Shown here piece after piece: positions 44,786 through 53,887 of a stretch of DNA of 64,000 nt. Position numbers and translations under genes: made by a program. A model generated the notes under the pieces. That model ran no database searches, was not told the DNA's origin, and saw nothing but the letters and a program-made list of their open reading frames with translations. Source of the stretch: CAVVEC01 sp963747105 (lineage in GTDB: Bacteria; Acidobacteriota; Terriglobia; Terriglobales; Acidobacteriaceae); the NCBI GenBank assembly GCA_963747105.1, contig CAVVEC010000007.1:463589-527588 (forward strand), read 5' to 3'. Position 1 is the stretch's first letter. Each line of letters starts with the position of its first letter.

Positions 44786-46075
44786 CTACGTTGCTTTCGC
44801 CATCCCCCGCTTCACCGCTCGTTCCAGCGTTTGATCCAGCGCTGCTTTGGCCTTGGCATACTCCTGCTGCGAGATGCGGCCTTGCTTGTGTTCGACTTCG
44901 AGCTGAAACATCTCTTCCTTCAAAGCCTCGAGCAGCAAAGCCGAGCGGTCTGCCGGTTTGGGCTTGGGGGCAGGAGGAATGTTGGCGACTTCCAGGTCAG
45001 AAGGCGCGAAGTCAGCAACAGTGGCAGTCCTAGATCGTCTGGCAATGTAGACCGCTCCTGCCGCGAGCACAACCGCGAAGCCACCCAGAATGTACCAGCG
45101 ATATTTTTCCAGCGGGTCAGGAGCATCAATCGGCGGGCCCAGCCCGCCGCCGGGACGCGAGTCGCGTCCCGCCACAGCGCCGCTGGCCTGAGCACTGCCG
45201 CCTTCGGCGCCGCCACCTTGGTTCTCCTCTGGCAAAACTCCGGTGCCGGAAATCTTGAAGCTAAGCGGCTGGCCGACCGTGGTGTTGGAAGCTACTTGTA
45301 CCACGGCATCGGACTGGCGCGGGTCCTGCATGGATTGAAACGCCGTGCCTGGCGCGGCCACGAACTGCATGCTCTTCGGCAACATCACGACAAAATGCTC
45401 AGCTCCATAGATCGCCTTGGGATCAATGCTGGCCTCGCCGCTATAGGGCAGGTGGAAGGAAACCTGGAACTGGGTTTCGCCGGGGCGCAGCGGGAAAATG
45501 AAGGTGTAGCGATTCTTTTCTTTCTCCGGAACCGGAGCCGAAGTGATGGGCTGGCCACCCGCCGTCATCGCCATGCTTTGATCGATCTGCGCGCCGGCGG
45601 GCAGATAAAATTCGAAGCTCTGATCGCTCATCTGGGTGCGCGGCGGTTGCGAAGCGTTATTGACCGCAAAAAGGCGGATGCCGGCGAGTTCGTTGTCCTT
45701 GGCCTGAAACCGCATCACGTCGGCGGTTACGCTCACAGCGTCAAGCTTCTTGGAAACATCGTAGACTTCCACCTCGACCGAGGTCGTTCCCGGAGGCGCC
45801 ATGTGGTGGTACGTCACCCCTTGATGGATGGCGCGAATCAGGTGGGGACTGCCGGCGTCGTCGAGCTTCAACGTGAAATTGCCTTTGGCGTCGGTGGTGG
45901 TGCGGCCGGCTTCCTGCATGCCCTGCGCGAGGCTGAGAAGGACAACGTCGTCGCCGACGGCAGGCTTGTTCGTCGTGCCGTTCTTGACCGTACCGGTGAG
46001 GGTTTGGGCAGAAGCGAGGGCGGCGAAAAAGACGGCAGTAAGTATTGCAATAAGGAGGCTCGCGTCGCGCTTCAT
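44786..46075 (-). CDS. Carboxypeptidase-regulatory-like domain membrane protein
   Basis: About 429 residues from the ATG at 46075 with a signal peptide (L-L-I-A-I-L-T-A-V-F-F-A-A-L-A-S-A). An N-terminal Ig-like carboxypeptidase-regulatory domain (T-L-T-G-T-V-K-N-G-T, D-A-K-G-N-F-T-L-K-L) is followed by a beta-rich region and a transmembrane helix (W-Y-I-L-G-G-F-A-V-V-L-A-A-G-A). The cytoplasmic tail carries Q-G-R-I-S-Q-Q-E-Y-A-K-A-K-A-A-L-D-Q, similar to the tail of the next small protein. It sits at the end of the cytochrome c maturation cluster, so a role in that assembly is possible but unproven. The longer in-frame start at 46177 crosses repeat sequence. Confidence 0.7.
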   Translation of the reverse strand: MKRDASLLIAILTAVFFAALASAQTLTGTVKNGTTNKPAVGDDVVLLSLAQGMQEAGRTTTDAKGNFTLKLDDAGSPHLIRAIHQGVTYHHMAPPGTTSVEVEVYDVSKKLDAVSVTADVMRFQAKDNELAGIRLFAVNNASQPPRTQMSDQSFEFYLPAGAQIDQSMAMTAGGQPITSAPVPEKEKNRYTFIFPLRPGETQFQVSFHLPYSGEASIDPKAIYGAEHFVVMLPKSMQFVAAPGTAFQSMQDPRQSDAVVQVASNTTVGQPLSFKISGTGVLPEENQGGGAEGGSAQASGAVAGRDSRPGGGLGPPIDAPDPLEKYRWYILGGFAVVLAAGAVYIARRSRTATVADFAPSDLEVANIPPAPKPKPADRSALLLEALKEEMFQLEVEHKQGRISQQEYAKAKAALDQTLERAVKRGMAKAT

Positions 46076-46173
46076 TGCAATCGCGCCAGGGCGCGATTGC
46101 GGCGCGGTCGCTCGCCCAGATCCTTCGCTCGGACAAAAAACGTCCGACCTCAGGATGACAATTGGGTAAGGTT

Positions 46174-46488
46174 TCAAACTCGAGCTCCCTTCCGGTTCCG
46201 GAGGCTCGAACTGGCCGCGGCCTCTTCCAGCCGCGCGATCTCAGCCAGCACTGCGGCGGCCTCCTCTTCGAGAGATGTCTTCATCGCCTGATAATCAGCG
46301 TCGGGAAACTTGCCCGCCTTATATTCGAAATTCAGGTCGCGAAGGTTTTCGTAAATCGCTTCCTTACGCTCGCGCAGGTAAATGACACGGGTCTTTTCCG
46401 GCCCCATGTACAGTTTTCCGGGAAGATAAAAGACATAGACCAGCGAGCCAAACGTGATCAGCATGCAGGCGAGGATCGCAACCGTCAT
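46174..46488 (-). CDS. Small membrane protein of the ccm cluster (CcmI-like tail)
   Basis: 104 residues: one N-terminal helix (V-A-I-L-A-C-M-L-I-T-F-G-S-L-V-Y-V-F), then a charged coiled coil with R-E-R-K-E-A-I-Y-E-N-L-R-D-L-N-F-E-Y-K-A-G-K and Y-Q-A-M-K. The K/R-E-x-I-x-x-x-L-R-D-L-x-F-E pattern resembles the N-terminal part of CcmI, which binds apocytochrome for heme ligation. Its start overlaps the ccmH stop by four bases. A short CcmI-type role is the best guess. Confidence 0.65.
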   Translation of the reverse strand: MTVAILACMLITFGSLVYVFYLPGKLYMGPEKTRVIYLRERKEAIYENLRDLNFEYKAGKFPDADYQAMKTSLEEEAAAVLAEIARLEEAAASSSLRNRKGARV

Positions 46489-46928
46489 AGTTCCGTATCC
46501 TTCCTCGCCTGCTCGCGGAAGTGCTCGAGCTCCGCTCCATGAACCGGAGCGGGCGCATCAGCGGGCAGAAGAAGGGGACGTGATCTCCAGGCTCGTACGA
46601 TCAGTGTGACCATGGTCAGCCCGCCCGCCAGGGCAAGGTAGGGCATGATCCAAGCCACACGGTTGAAGCCTGTCTTAGTGGGCGCAGCCAGAACCGTCGG
46701 GCCGTATTTCTGCACGAACGCTTGCAAAGTCAGGTCGTCGCTGTCCGCTCGATCCACCGCGGCGATAAGCTCGCCCCGCATGCGGTCGGAATAGGAGCAA
46801 CCGACGTGATTGCATTCCAGCAGAATTTGGTTGCAGCCGCAGGCGCACATCAGGCGATGGCCAAGATCATTGACCCGGGCGGATTCGTCGCCCGCCCCCA
46901 GCAGGGCAAACACGGCCAGCGCCAGCAT
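46485..46928 (-). CDS. ccmH: CcmH/NrfF-type cytochrome c maturation reductase
   Basis: 147 residues from the ATG at 46928. A short signal-like helix precedes the redox motif L-M-C-A-C-G-C (Cys28, Cys30, Cys32) with another Cys39 in L-E-C-N-H, matching the CcmH family R-x-M-C-x-C-G-C-N. A helical part and a C-terminal membrane helix (M-P-Y-L-A-L-A-G-G-L-T-M-V-T-L-I) follow. It reduces apocytochrome c cysteines for heme attachment. Upstream reading to 47393 passes through a mobile repeat and is rejected as coding. Confidence 0.85.
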   Translation of the reverse strand: MLALAVFALLGAGDESARVNDLGHRLMCACGCNQILLECNHVGCSYSDRMRGELIAAVDRADSDDLTLQAFVQKYGPTVLAAPTKTGFNRVAWIMPYLALAGGLTMVTLIVRAWRSRPLLLPADAPAPVHGAELEHFREQARKDTEL

Positions 46929-47009
46929 GATCAGTTGGGCACCACGTCTAAAGAAAAATGCCTTTGTCCTTACGACCGTGCTACCAATCAGAGTGGAAGG
47001 ACAAAACCC

Positions 47010-47235
47010 TGTCATCCTGAGCGGAGGCGACGTTCGCGAAGCGAGCGTCGCCGTAGTCGAAGGACCCCGGCGTTGCGGGTGCAGGCAAAAAAGCGTCAGG
47101 GAATTCTTCCAACGAAGTCCCGCGGATGGTCTGGCCGGAATGCCTTTCCGCTTTGTCGCGCTGCAATCATTTGTGGGGTCCTTCGACTCCGCAGATTCTC
47201 CGCTTCGCGGAGAATCTGCCGCGCTCAGGCTGACA
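47010..47235. repeat. MITE-like inverted-repeat element between ccmF and ccmH
   Basis: Ends TGTCATCCTGAGCGG on the left and CGCTCAGGCTGACA on the right are inverted copies, with internal GTCGAAGGACCC / GGGTCCTTCGAC arms also inverted. Two hairpins inside: GGCGACGTTCGC...GCGAGCGTCGCC and GCAGATTCTCCGC...GCGGAGAATCTGC. It separates ccmF from ccmH by about 340 bases. Confidence 0.85.
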
Positions 47236-47266
47236 GATCTTTGAGATGTCAAATCTGGGGTTCGCA

Positions 47267-49285
47267 TCAGTCCCCCGCGCCCACCGGCGCCGCCTGCATC
47301 CGGGCAGGAACCGCAACCCGCACCGGAGCTGCGTTTGGAATCAACGCTACGACTGTGCCGGCAATGATGATCCATACCCCGACCCAAATCCACATCACAA
47401 GCGGATTCAGGTGCGCCTTAATAATAGGACGCCCGGTGTCCTGGTTCTGGCCCTCGTACACGAGGTAAAGGTCTTCTCGCGGTGTGGAGCGGTTGGCGAC
47501 GATGGTCGAAGTCTGCTGGCTGGCATGAAAAAAACGCCGCTCGGGATTGAGTGTGGCGATCTGCTTTCCGCCCTTGAACACGTTGATTACAGCCCACTCG
47601 CTGCCGTAATTCGGATTGTCGTCCTGCGTGTAAGACTGGCAGACCAGCGTGTAGGGCCCGATGGTCATCTTGTCGCCGAAGCCCATCTCCTGCTCTTTAT
47701 CCTGATTGAACGCAGCTCCGGCGAATCCGATCATGATCACGATCACGCCAAAGTGAACGATGTAGCCGCCATAGCGGCGCGTGTTGCGGTGCGCCAGCTG
47801 CACCATCGAAGCCAACAGGTTCTGACCCGTGTGCCTGCCGATCACCCGGCCGCCGCGGACGAACTCCGAGATCACGGTCAGCGCCACCAGCACCGACAGC
47901 ATGATCGTCATCAGCGCATAGAAGTACGATGCGTCGTTCCAGGGACGCATCCCAAGTGCCACCAGCAATACGCCTGTGCCGAGCGCCCCGATGGCCGGCC
48001 ACAGGAAATTGCGCTTCAAGCTTTCTACCGAGGTCTTGCGCCAGGCCAGCAGCGGTCCGACCGCGGTCAGCAACAGCAGGAGTAGCGCAACGGGTATGTT
48101 CACGCGATTGAAAAACGGCGGGCCGACGGTGACCTTATTTCCCTGGACCCATTCCGAGAGCACCGGAAAAAGCGTCCCCCAGAGCACGGTGAAGCAAGCC
48201 ACGAGCAGCAGCAGATTGTTGAACAGGAAGCTGGACTCACGCGAAACCAGGGATTCCAGCTTGTGCTCGCTGCGCAGGTGCGAGCGGTTCTTCACGTAGA
48301 AAAAGACGCAGGTCGCGAAAATCAGCGCCAGGAAACCAACGAACCAGTCGCCGATGGAGGATTGCGCGAAGGCATGCACCGAACTGACCACGCCGCTGCG
48401 GGTCAGAAACGTCCCGAAGATGGAAAGCATGAAGGTAGAGAAGATCAGCCACATGTTCCAGGTCTTTAACATGCCGCGTTTTTCCTGCATCATCACCGAG
48501 TGCAGAAACGCGGTTCCGGTCAGCCAGGGCATGAGCGAGGCGTTCTCCACCGGATCCCATCCCCAGTAGCCGCCCCAGCCCAGCACGGAATACGCCCAGT
48601 GCGCGCCCAGAAAGACTCCGCACGTCAGAAATCCCCACGTCACCATGGTCCAGCGGCGAGTGATCTGGATCCACTTTTCTCCCGGATAACGCATGATCAA
48701 CGCGGCCAGGGCGAAGGCAAATGGCACGGTGAACCCGACGTACCCCAAGTACAGCATGGGTGGGTGAATTACCATCTCGGGATATTGCAGCAGCGGGTTG
48801 AGGCCGTTGCCGTCGGCCGGCAGCGAGCCTTGCATGATGGCGAAAGGATGAGCGGCAAAATTCAGCAGCAGGAGAAAGAAAACTTGGACCGCTGCGATGA
48901 TGACGGAAGCATAGGCGAACAGACGAGGGTCCGTCTTGTAACGCAATCTAAGGACCAGGCCATACGCCGAGAGCAGCAGCGACCAGAACAGCAGCGAGCC
49001 TTCCTGTCCCGACCAAAGTGTGGCGAACTTGTACGGGGCGGGCAGATCGCGATTGCTGTGATGAAAAATGTAGGCGATGGAAAAGTCGTTCTGGAAAGCG
49101 GCGACAACCAGCACCACCGCCGCCAGGAAAACCACCGCAAAGGTGGCGATACCCGCGCGCCGCGCGGTTTCCCCCAGTCGCTCCGAACCTGGGTTCTTAC
49201 CCGTGAGGGCCAACAACCCGGCTAAGAACGAGTATGCGCTCAATGCCAACGCGAGCAGAAGCGCAAAACTGCCTATTTGTGACAT
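47267..49285 (-). CDS. ccmF: Heme lyase CcmF
   Basis: 672 residues with about fifteen hydrophobic segments. The heme-handling W-G-G-Y-W-G-W-D-P-V-E-N-A-S motif (WWD domain) is present, with conserved histidines in M-V-I-H-P-P-M-L-Y and F-G-A-H-W-A-Y-S-V-L-G type context. Transfers heme to apocytochrome c together with CcmH and CcmI. Upstream genes ccmABCE are not in this window, so they must be elsewhere. The C-terminal domain (about 540-620) is periplasmic and the last helix is W-V-G-V-W-I-I-I-A-G-T. Confidence 0.93.
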   Translation of the reverse strand: MSQIGSFALLLALALSAYSFLAGLLALTGKNPGSERLGETARRAGIATFAVVFLAAVVLVVAAFQNDFSIAYIFHHSNRDLPAPYKFATLWSGQEGSLLFWSLLLSAYGLVLRLRYKTDPRLFAYASVIIAAVQVFFLLLLNFAAHPFAIMQGSLPADGNGLNPLLQYPEMVIHPPMLYLGYVGFTVPFAFALAALIMRYPGEKWIQITRRWTMVTWGFLTCGVFLGAHWAYSVLGWGGYWGWDPVENASLMPWLTGTAFLHSVMMQEKRGMLKTWNMWLIFSTFMLSIFGTFLTRSGVVSSVHAFAQSSIGDWFVGFLALIFATCVFFYVKNRSHLRSEHKLESLVSRESSFLFNNLLLLVACFTVLWGTLFPVLSEWVQGNKVTVGPPFFNRVNIPVALLLLLLTAVGPLLAWRKTSVESLKRNFLWPAIGALGTGVLLVALGMRPWNDASYFYALMTIMLSVLVALTVISEFVRGGRVIGRHTGQNLLASMVQLAHRNTRRYGGYIVHFGVIVIMIGFAGAAFNQDKEQEMGFGDKMTIGPYTLVCQSYTQDDNPNYGSEWAVINVFKGGKQIATLNPERRFFHASQQTSTIVANRSTPREDLYLVYEGQNQDTGRPIIKAHLNPLVMWIWVGVWIIIAGTVVALIPNAAPVRVAVPARMQAAPVGAGD

Positions 49286-49456
49286 GAAGGGAAACCCTTT
49301 GGTTATTTTTTCAGAAACCCTTCACTGAGGCAACCCCAAAGCTGGCAACCGACCGCTGGATTCCAAAGCGTTGCTAAGTTCCGAAGACTGCCTCAGCGGG
49401 TTTTGCTTCTCCAGGAGGCCGAGCAATTCCAAGGCCAACCCAGAACCTGGCTTGCG

Positions 49457-49825
49457 TTAGGGCTTGCTTTGCAGAGCGGCGCGGACGCGCGCTATTAATT
49501 CCTCGGGCGGGCAGGGTTTGTTCAGAAAACTGACGCTCAGCCCCTCGTACTCGTCCTCGGCTTCGGCCAAACCGGTCACCACTATGACAGGCACATCAGG
49601 GCTGAAGCGCCGGAGTTCGCGCACGAAGGTAGCGCCGCTGGCGCCGGGCATGACATGGTCGGTAACGATCAGCCGCAAGCTGTTGCCGAGTTCCGGATCC
49701 CGCAAGAGATCGAGACCCTCGTCCGCCGTTTTGGCGCTGCAGACAGCAATCCCGGATTTGCGCAATACCGCCTCGCGAACGCGCAACTGTACGGGATCGT
49801 TGTCGATGAGCAGAACTTCAGGCAT
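49457..49825 (-). CDS. Single-domain response regulator (receiver)
   Basis: 122 residues when started at ATG 49825, which has GGAGG seven bases upstream. Acidic pocket D8/D10 in L-I-D-N-D-P-V, phospho-acceptor Asp56 in V-T-D-H-V-M-P-G, conserved Thr in V-V-T-G-L and Lys in F-L-N-K-P-C-P. No output domain, so it acts as a stand-alone receiver, like CheY or phosphorelay intermediates. No histidine kinase is adjacent. Confidence 0.9.
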   Translation of the reverse strand: MPEVLLIDNDPVQLRVREAVLRKSGIAVCSAKTADEGLDLLRDPELGNSLRLIVTDHVMPGASGATFVRELRRFSPDVPVIVVTGLAEAEDEYEGLSVSFLNKPCPPEELIARVRAALQSKP

Positions 49826-49893
49826 AGGGACCTCCGTTGCGGCCAAAGCCCACAACTAAACGGCGCAAACCAGCGTTGGCGGAGTCCCCGGAC

Positions 49894-50151
49894 CTACGCA
49901 CTATGCTGGCGATTGTGCCGGGCGCGGACTTCGCGCTCGGCCCGCAGCCAATCCTCTTTTTCCTGTCCGGAATTGCATCCCCGCTCCTGGTACAACTCGT
50001 ACGCGCGCTGGCGGATCTGGGATTCCAGATCAACCGCGGAGGAATTGACCGGGGAAGCTTTTCGGATCGGAGTAATCGAGCCGGCTTCGGGCATGGTGAT
50101 GACCTGTTTGTTGGGTGGGTTGCTGTTGCGGGGAGTCTTTGCTTTCGCCAT
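49894..50151 (-). CDS. DUF2934 domain protein
   Basis: 85 residues with a basic, polar N-terminus and a C-terminal DUF2934 domain: Q-I-R-Q-R-A-Y-E-L-Y-Q-E-R-G and D-W-L-R-A-E-R-E-V. This short helical motif is very common in Acidobacteriota and proteobacterial small proteins; function unknown. Confidence 0.85.
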   Translation of the reverse strand: MAKAKTPRNSNPPNKQVITMPEAGSITPIRKASPVNSSAVDLESQIRQRAYELYQERGCNSGQEKEDWLRAEREVRARHNRQHSA

Positions 50152-50336
50152 TATTGGTACTCCTTAACTGATAAGTTCAATGAATGAACTGAATTTATGT
50201 CGCCCCATACACGTAGACCCCGGCTGATTCGGGGTCCGCATAAGATGTGTGGCAGATATGAATCAATAATAAACCGATCGCCTGTGGATGTGGGAGGAAT
50301 CGATAAAAAATTAATTGATTTGAAACATAAGTTTCT

Positions 50337-53300
50337 TTAATAGAAGTCATGCGAATCGGTGGGGGCGCGGGTGATGAAAAGCGGCAGCACGCGCGCCGCC
50401 TTCACTGAAATGACATGATCCTGGTTCTGCAGGATTCCTTCCACCATGAGGAACTGCTCGGAACTCACCAGTAATCGGTTTTTCTGAAACAGATCGGGAG
50501 TAATGATGGCATTGGCCACCCCGGTTTCGTCCTCCAGGCTTAGGAAGACAAAACCCTTCGCGGTTCCGGGACGCTGGCGGGCAATGACGCATCCTCCGAT
50601 GCGCAAATACTGTCCATGGGGAATGTGGCAGAGGTCGCTGGCTTTGCGTATGCCAAGCGCTTGCATCCGTGCGCGGTGATACGCCATGGGATGCGGCCCG
50701 ACTGTCAGGCCAGTACCGCGGAAATCCGCCCCCAACCGCTCTTCCTGATTCATGGGGCGCAGGGGAGAACGGGAATCGGGCTCGGGCAATTCGTCGAGCA
50801 AGGGGCCCGAATGACGGACGGCGCGTTCCACTTGCCAAAGAGCATGGCGGCGGTGAAGTTGAATTTCACGATGGTTGATGGTTGATTCTTGATTGTTGAA
50901 TTGATCCGTGTGAATCCGTGTGGATCCGTGGCTGCCTTTTATTGAATTCAGCGCGCCAATCTCCGCCAGGATATTCAACTCGTCTTTGCGCAACTCAGGC
51001 ACCCGATGGACTAGATCGCGAATGGATGCAAATGGAGCAAGGCTGCGTTGCCGGACCAGCGCCCGCGCAACTTCTTCGCGCAATCCACGGGCATAACGCA
51101 GGCCGAGGCGGAGAGCCAGAGGCGAGTGGCGAGTGGTCAATGGCCAGTGGCCGGTCAAAAGCAGGTCCCTCGACTCGATTTCTTCTTTGCTTTGCAAAGA
51201 AGAAGTCTCGCTCGGGATGACTGGCGGTTTAGCTGAATGCTCGGTGCTGAGCGCTGAGTGCTCCAGCGTGCAGTTCCACTCCGACTTCATCACATCAATG
51301 GGCAGCACTTTCAGCCCGTGCCGTTGCGCGTCTTTCACAATCGTGGCCGGATGATAAAAGCCCATGGGCTGGTTGTTGAGCAGGGCGGCGGTGAAGGCAG
51401 CCAGGTAATGACATTTCAAGTACGCGCTGGCGTAGGCGATCAGCGCGAAGCTGGCCGCATGCGACTCGGGAAATCCGTAGAGAGCGAACGAAGTAATCGA
51501 AAGAATAATCTGTTCCTGGGCTTCGCGTGCAATGCCATTCTCTTCCATGCCGCTGCGCAGCCTGGCCTCGATTTCCTTCATGCGGGCCTGCGAGCGCTTG
51601 AATCCCATGGCGCGGCGCAGTTCTTCGGCTTCGCCACCGCTGAAGTTGGCAGCCACCATCGCGATGCGCAACAATTGCTCCTGGAAAAGCGGCACACCCA
51701 GAGTGCGCGCCAGCACCGGTTCCAGCGAAGGATGCAGGTGGGTAACCGGTTCGCGTCCCATGCGGCGCTGCAGATAAGGATTCACCATCTTGCCCACGAT
51801 CGGCCCCGGACGAATGATGGCAACTTCGCACCACGATGTCATAGAAACATTTTGGACGCAGGCGCGGCAGGCACGACATTTGTGCCCGGCTCTCCACCTG
51901 AAACATCCCGATGGTATCGGCATTTTGCAGGGCGGAATACACGGCAGGATCGTTTTGGGGCAAATGCGCCAGATCAATTTCTTCATTCTGATGATTGCGG
52001 ATGAGCCAGAGAGAATCTTCCAGCACCGCCATCATCCCCAAACCGAGCAGGTCCACTTTGACGATGCCCAAATCGGCGCAGTCTTCTTTATCCCACTGCA
52101 ACACAACTCGGCCCGGCATGGACGCAGGTTCCAGCGGCACGACCGAATCAAGTTGTCCCTGGCAGATCACCATGCCGCCGGAATGCTGGCCGAGGTGGCG
52201 CGGCAAATCCTGCACCGCAACACACAGCTCGAAATACTTGCGCAAGCGGGGATGATTCAAATCCAGGCCAGCATCGCGGAAATGATGGTCAAGCGTGTCG
52301 TTTGCGTCCCGATACTCCCAGTGGGCAACCGCCGCCGAAACTTTATTCAGCGTCTCCGGATCGAAGCCCAAAACCTTGCCCATTTCGCGTGAAGCCATGC
52401 GGCTGCGATAGGTGATGACATTAGCCGTCATAGCGGCGCCGCGTTCGCCGTAGCGTTTATACAAATACTGAATGACCCGTTCGCGCTGATCGCCGCTGGG
52501 AAGGTCGAGATCAATGTCGGGCCACTCGCCGCGCTCCTCGGAAAGAAAGCGTTCGAAGAGCAGATCCATGCCGACAGGATCGATGGCAGTGATGCCCAGC
52601 GAATAGCAGACGGCGCTGTTAGCCGCCGATCCGCGTCCCTGCACCAGGATGTTCTGCTCACGACAGAAACGAACCAGGTCCCAGACAATAAGAAAGTAAC
52701 CGGAGAGGTCGAGTTTCTCGATCAATTTCAGTTCGCGCTCAATCTGGCGGCGCGCGCGACTCTGTAATTCGGCTTCCGCCCGGCCATAACGCTGCTGAAA
52801 ACCTTCGCGCGTTCGCTCCCGCAGAAACGACATCATGGTCTCGCCTTCAGGCACGGAATATTTAGGAAATTCATATCCCAGATCCTTGAGCGTGAACTGG
52901 AGGCGGGAAGAAAGTTCCACCGTGTTCGCAACGGCTTCGGGAAGGTCAGCAAAAAGTTCGTCCATCTCCTGCGGCGATTTCAAATAGCGTTCGGAGTTGC
53001 GCGCCAGCAAACGTCCCGCGCTGGCCAGTGTGCGGTGGTGGCGGATGGCAGTGAAAACGTCGCACAGTTCCCGCTCACGAGCGGTGGCGCAGCAGACGCC
53101 GTTAGTGGCCAGCAAGGGAAGCTGCAGCGAACGGGCAATCTCGACGGCGGCGCGATTGCGTGCCTCCTGCTCACGATGAAAATGGCGCTGCAATTCCACG
53201 TAAACGTTGCCGCGGCCAAAGATGTCCGCCAGGCGCTCGACCCGGCGGCGCGCTTCTTCCCTAGCCCCGTGATCGAGGGCACGCGCCAGTGGGCCGCCGT

Positions 53301-53805
53301 CGCCGTCGCCTGTGAGACAGATCAGCCCATCCGCATGTTCGCGTAATTCATCTTCTCGTACCGCGCCTTCCCCTTTGGCGGCACGCAGCTTCATTTTCGT
53401 AATCAGGCGGCAGAGGTTTTGATAGCCGAGGCGGGACTGCACTAAAAGAGGTAGCCGATAGAAACTGCCATTCCGAGTGGACTTTAGTCCACGAGGAATC
53501 CCTACCTTCTCAGAGTATTGCCGGGAATAGAGATCCTTCGACTCGTCTTCCTCGCGCCAGCGCGCGGAAGAATCGTTCAGGATGACAGGTTTGAATGATT
53601 CGCATGTGATCTCCGCTCCAATATGCGCCTTGATCCTCGCTTTTCTCGCCGCCATGTGAAAGCGCGGCGAACCATAGACCCCATCGCGGTCCAGCAACGC
53701 CATTGCCGGCATGTTCAGATGGGCGCAGGTTGCGACCAGATCCTCGGGCAGAGAAGCACCTTCGAGAAAGCTGAAAGCAGAACGGGCGTGCAGCTCGATG
53801 TACAT
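50337..53805 (-). pseudogene. dnaE2: Error-prone DNA polymerase DnaE2 (ImuC), split by one frameshift; in-frame repeat insertions
   Basis: Third gene of the SOS-mutasome operon. N-terminal PHP domain (H-A-R-S-A-F-S-F-L-E-G-A-S), polymerase core with P-D-I-D-L-D-L-P-S-G-D-Q-R-E and V-Q-G-R-G-S-A-A-N-S-A-V-C-Y, a C-terminal OB domain. Near 51832 the frame shifts by one base: F-Y-D-I-V-V then continues as E-V-A-I-I-R-P-G-P-I in the next frame; removing one C restores it. The ATG at 53805 fits the family (M-Y-I-E-L-H-A-R-S). Three stretches of coding sequence are made of dispersed genomic repeats (about 53455-53600, 51115-51270 and 50872-50940), all kept in frame. If the shift is real, no full-length polymerase is made. 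Confidence 0.85.
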
Positions 53806-53887
53806 ATAGCAATTAGCACTCAGCACTCAGTCGCTAGACGTGCAATCAAAACTCAATGGCTGACCGCTGAATGCTGAGTACGGAATG

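Noticed and set aside
44699..46291. 530-residue plus-strand open frame
   Set aside because: Antisense of the carboxypeptidase-regulatory-like gene; high-GC shadow frame with many Arg and His.
46929..47393. N-terminal extension of ccmH
   Set aside because: The extension translates the inverted-repeat element at 47010-47235 and overlaps ccmF; the ATG at 46928 fits the family.
48500..49225. 241-residue plus-strand open frame
   Set aside because: Antisense of ccmF, a complete and well-conserved gene.
53455..53600. Intein in dnaE2
   Set aside because: The insert is only about 45 codons, lacks splicing motifs and matches dispersed repeats found elsewhere.
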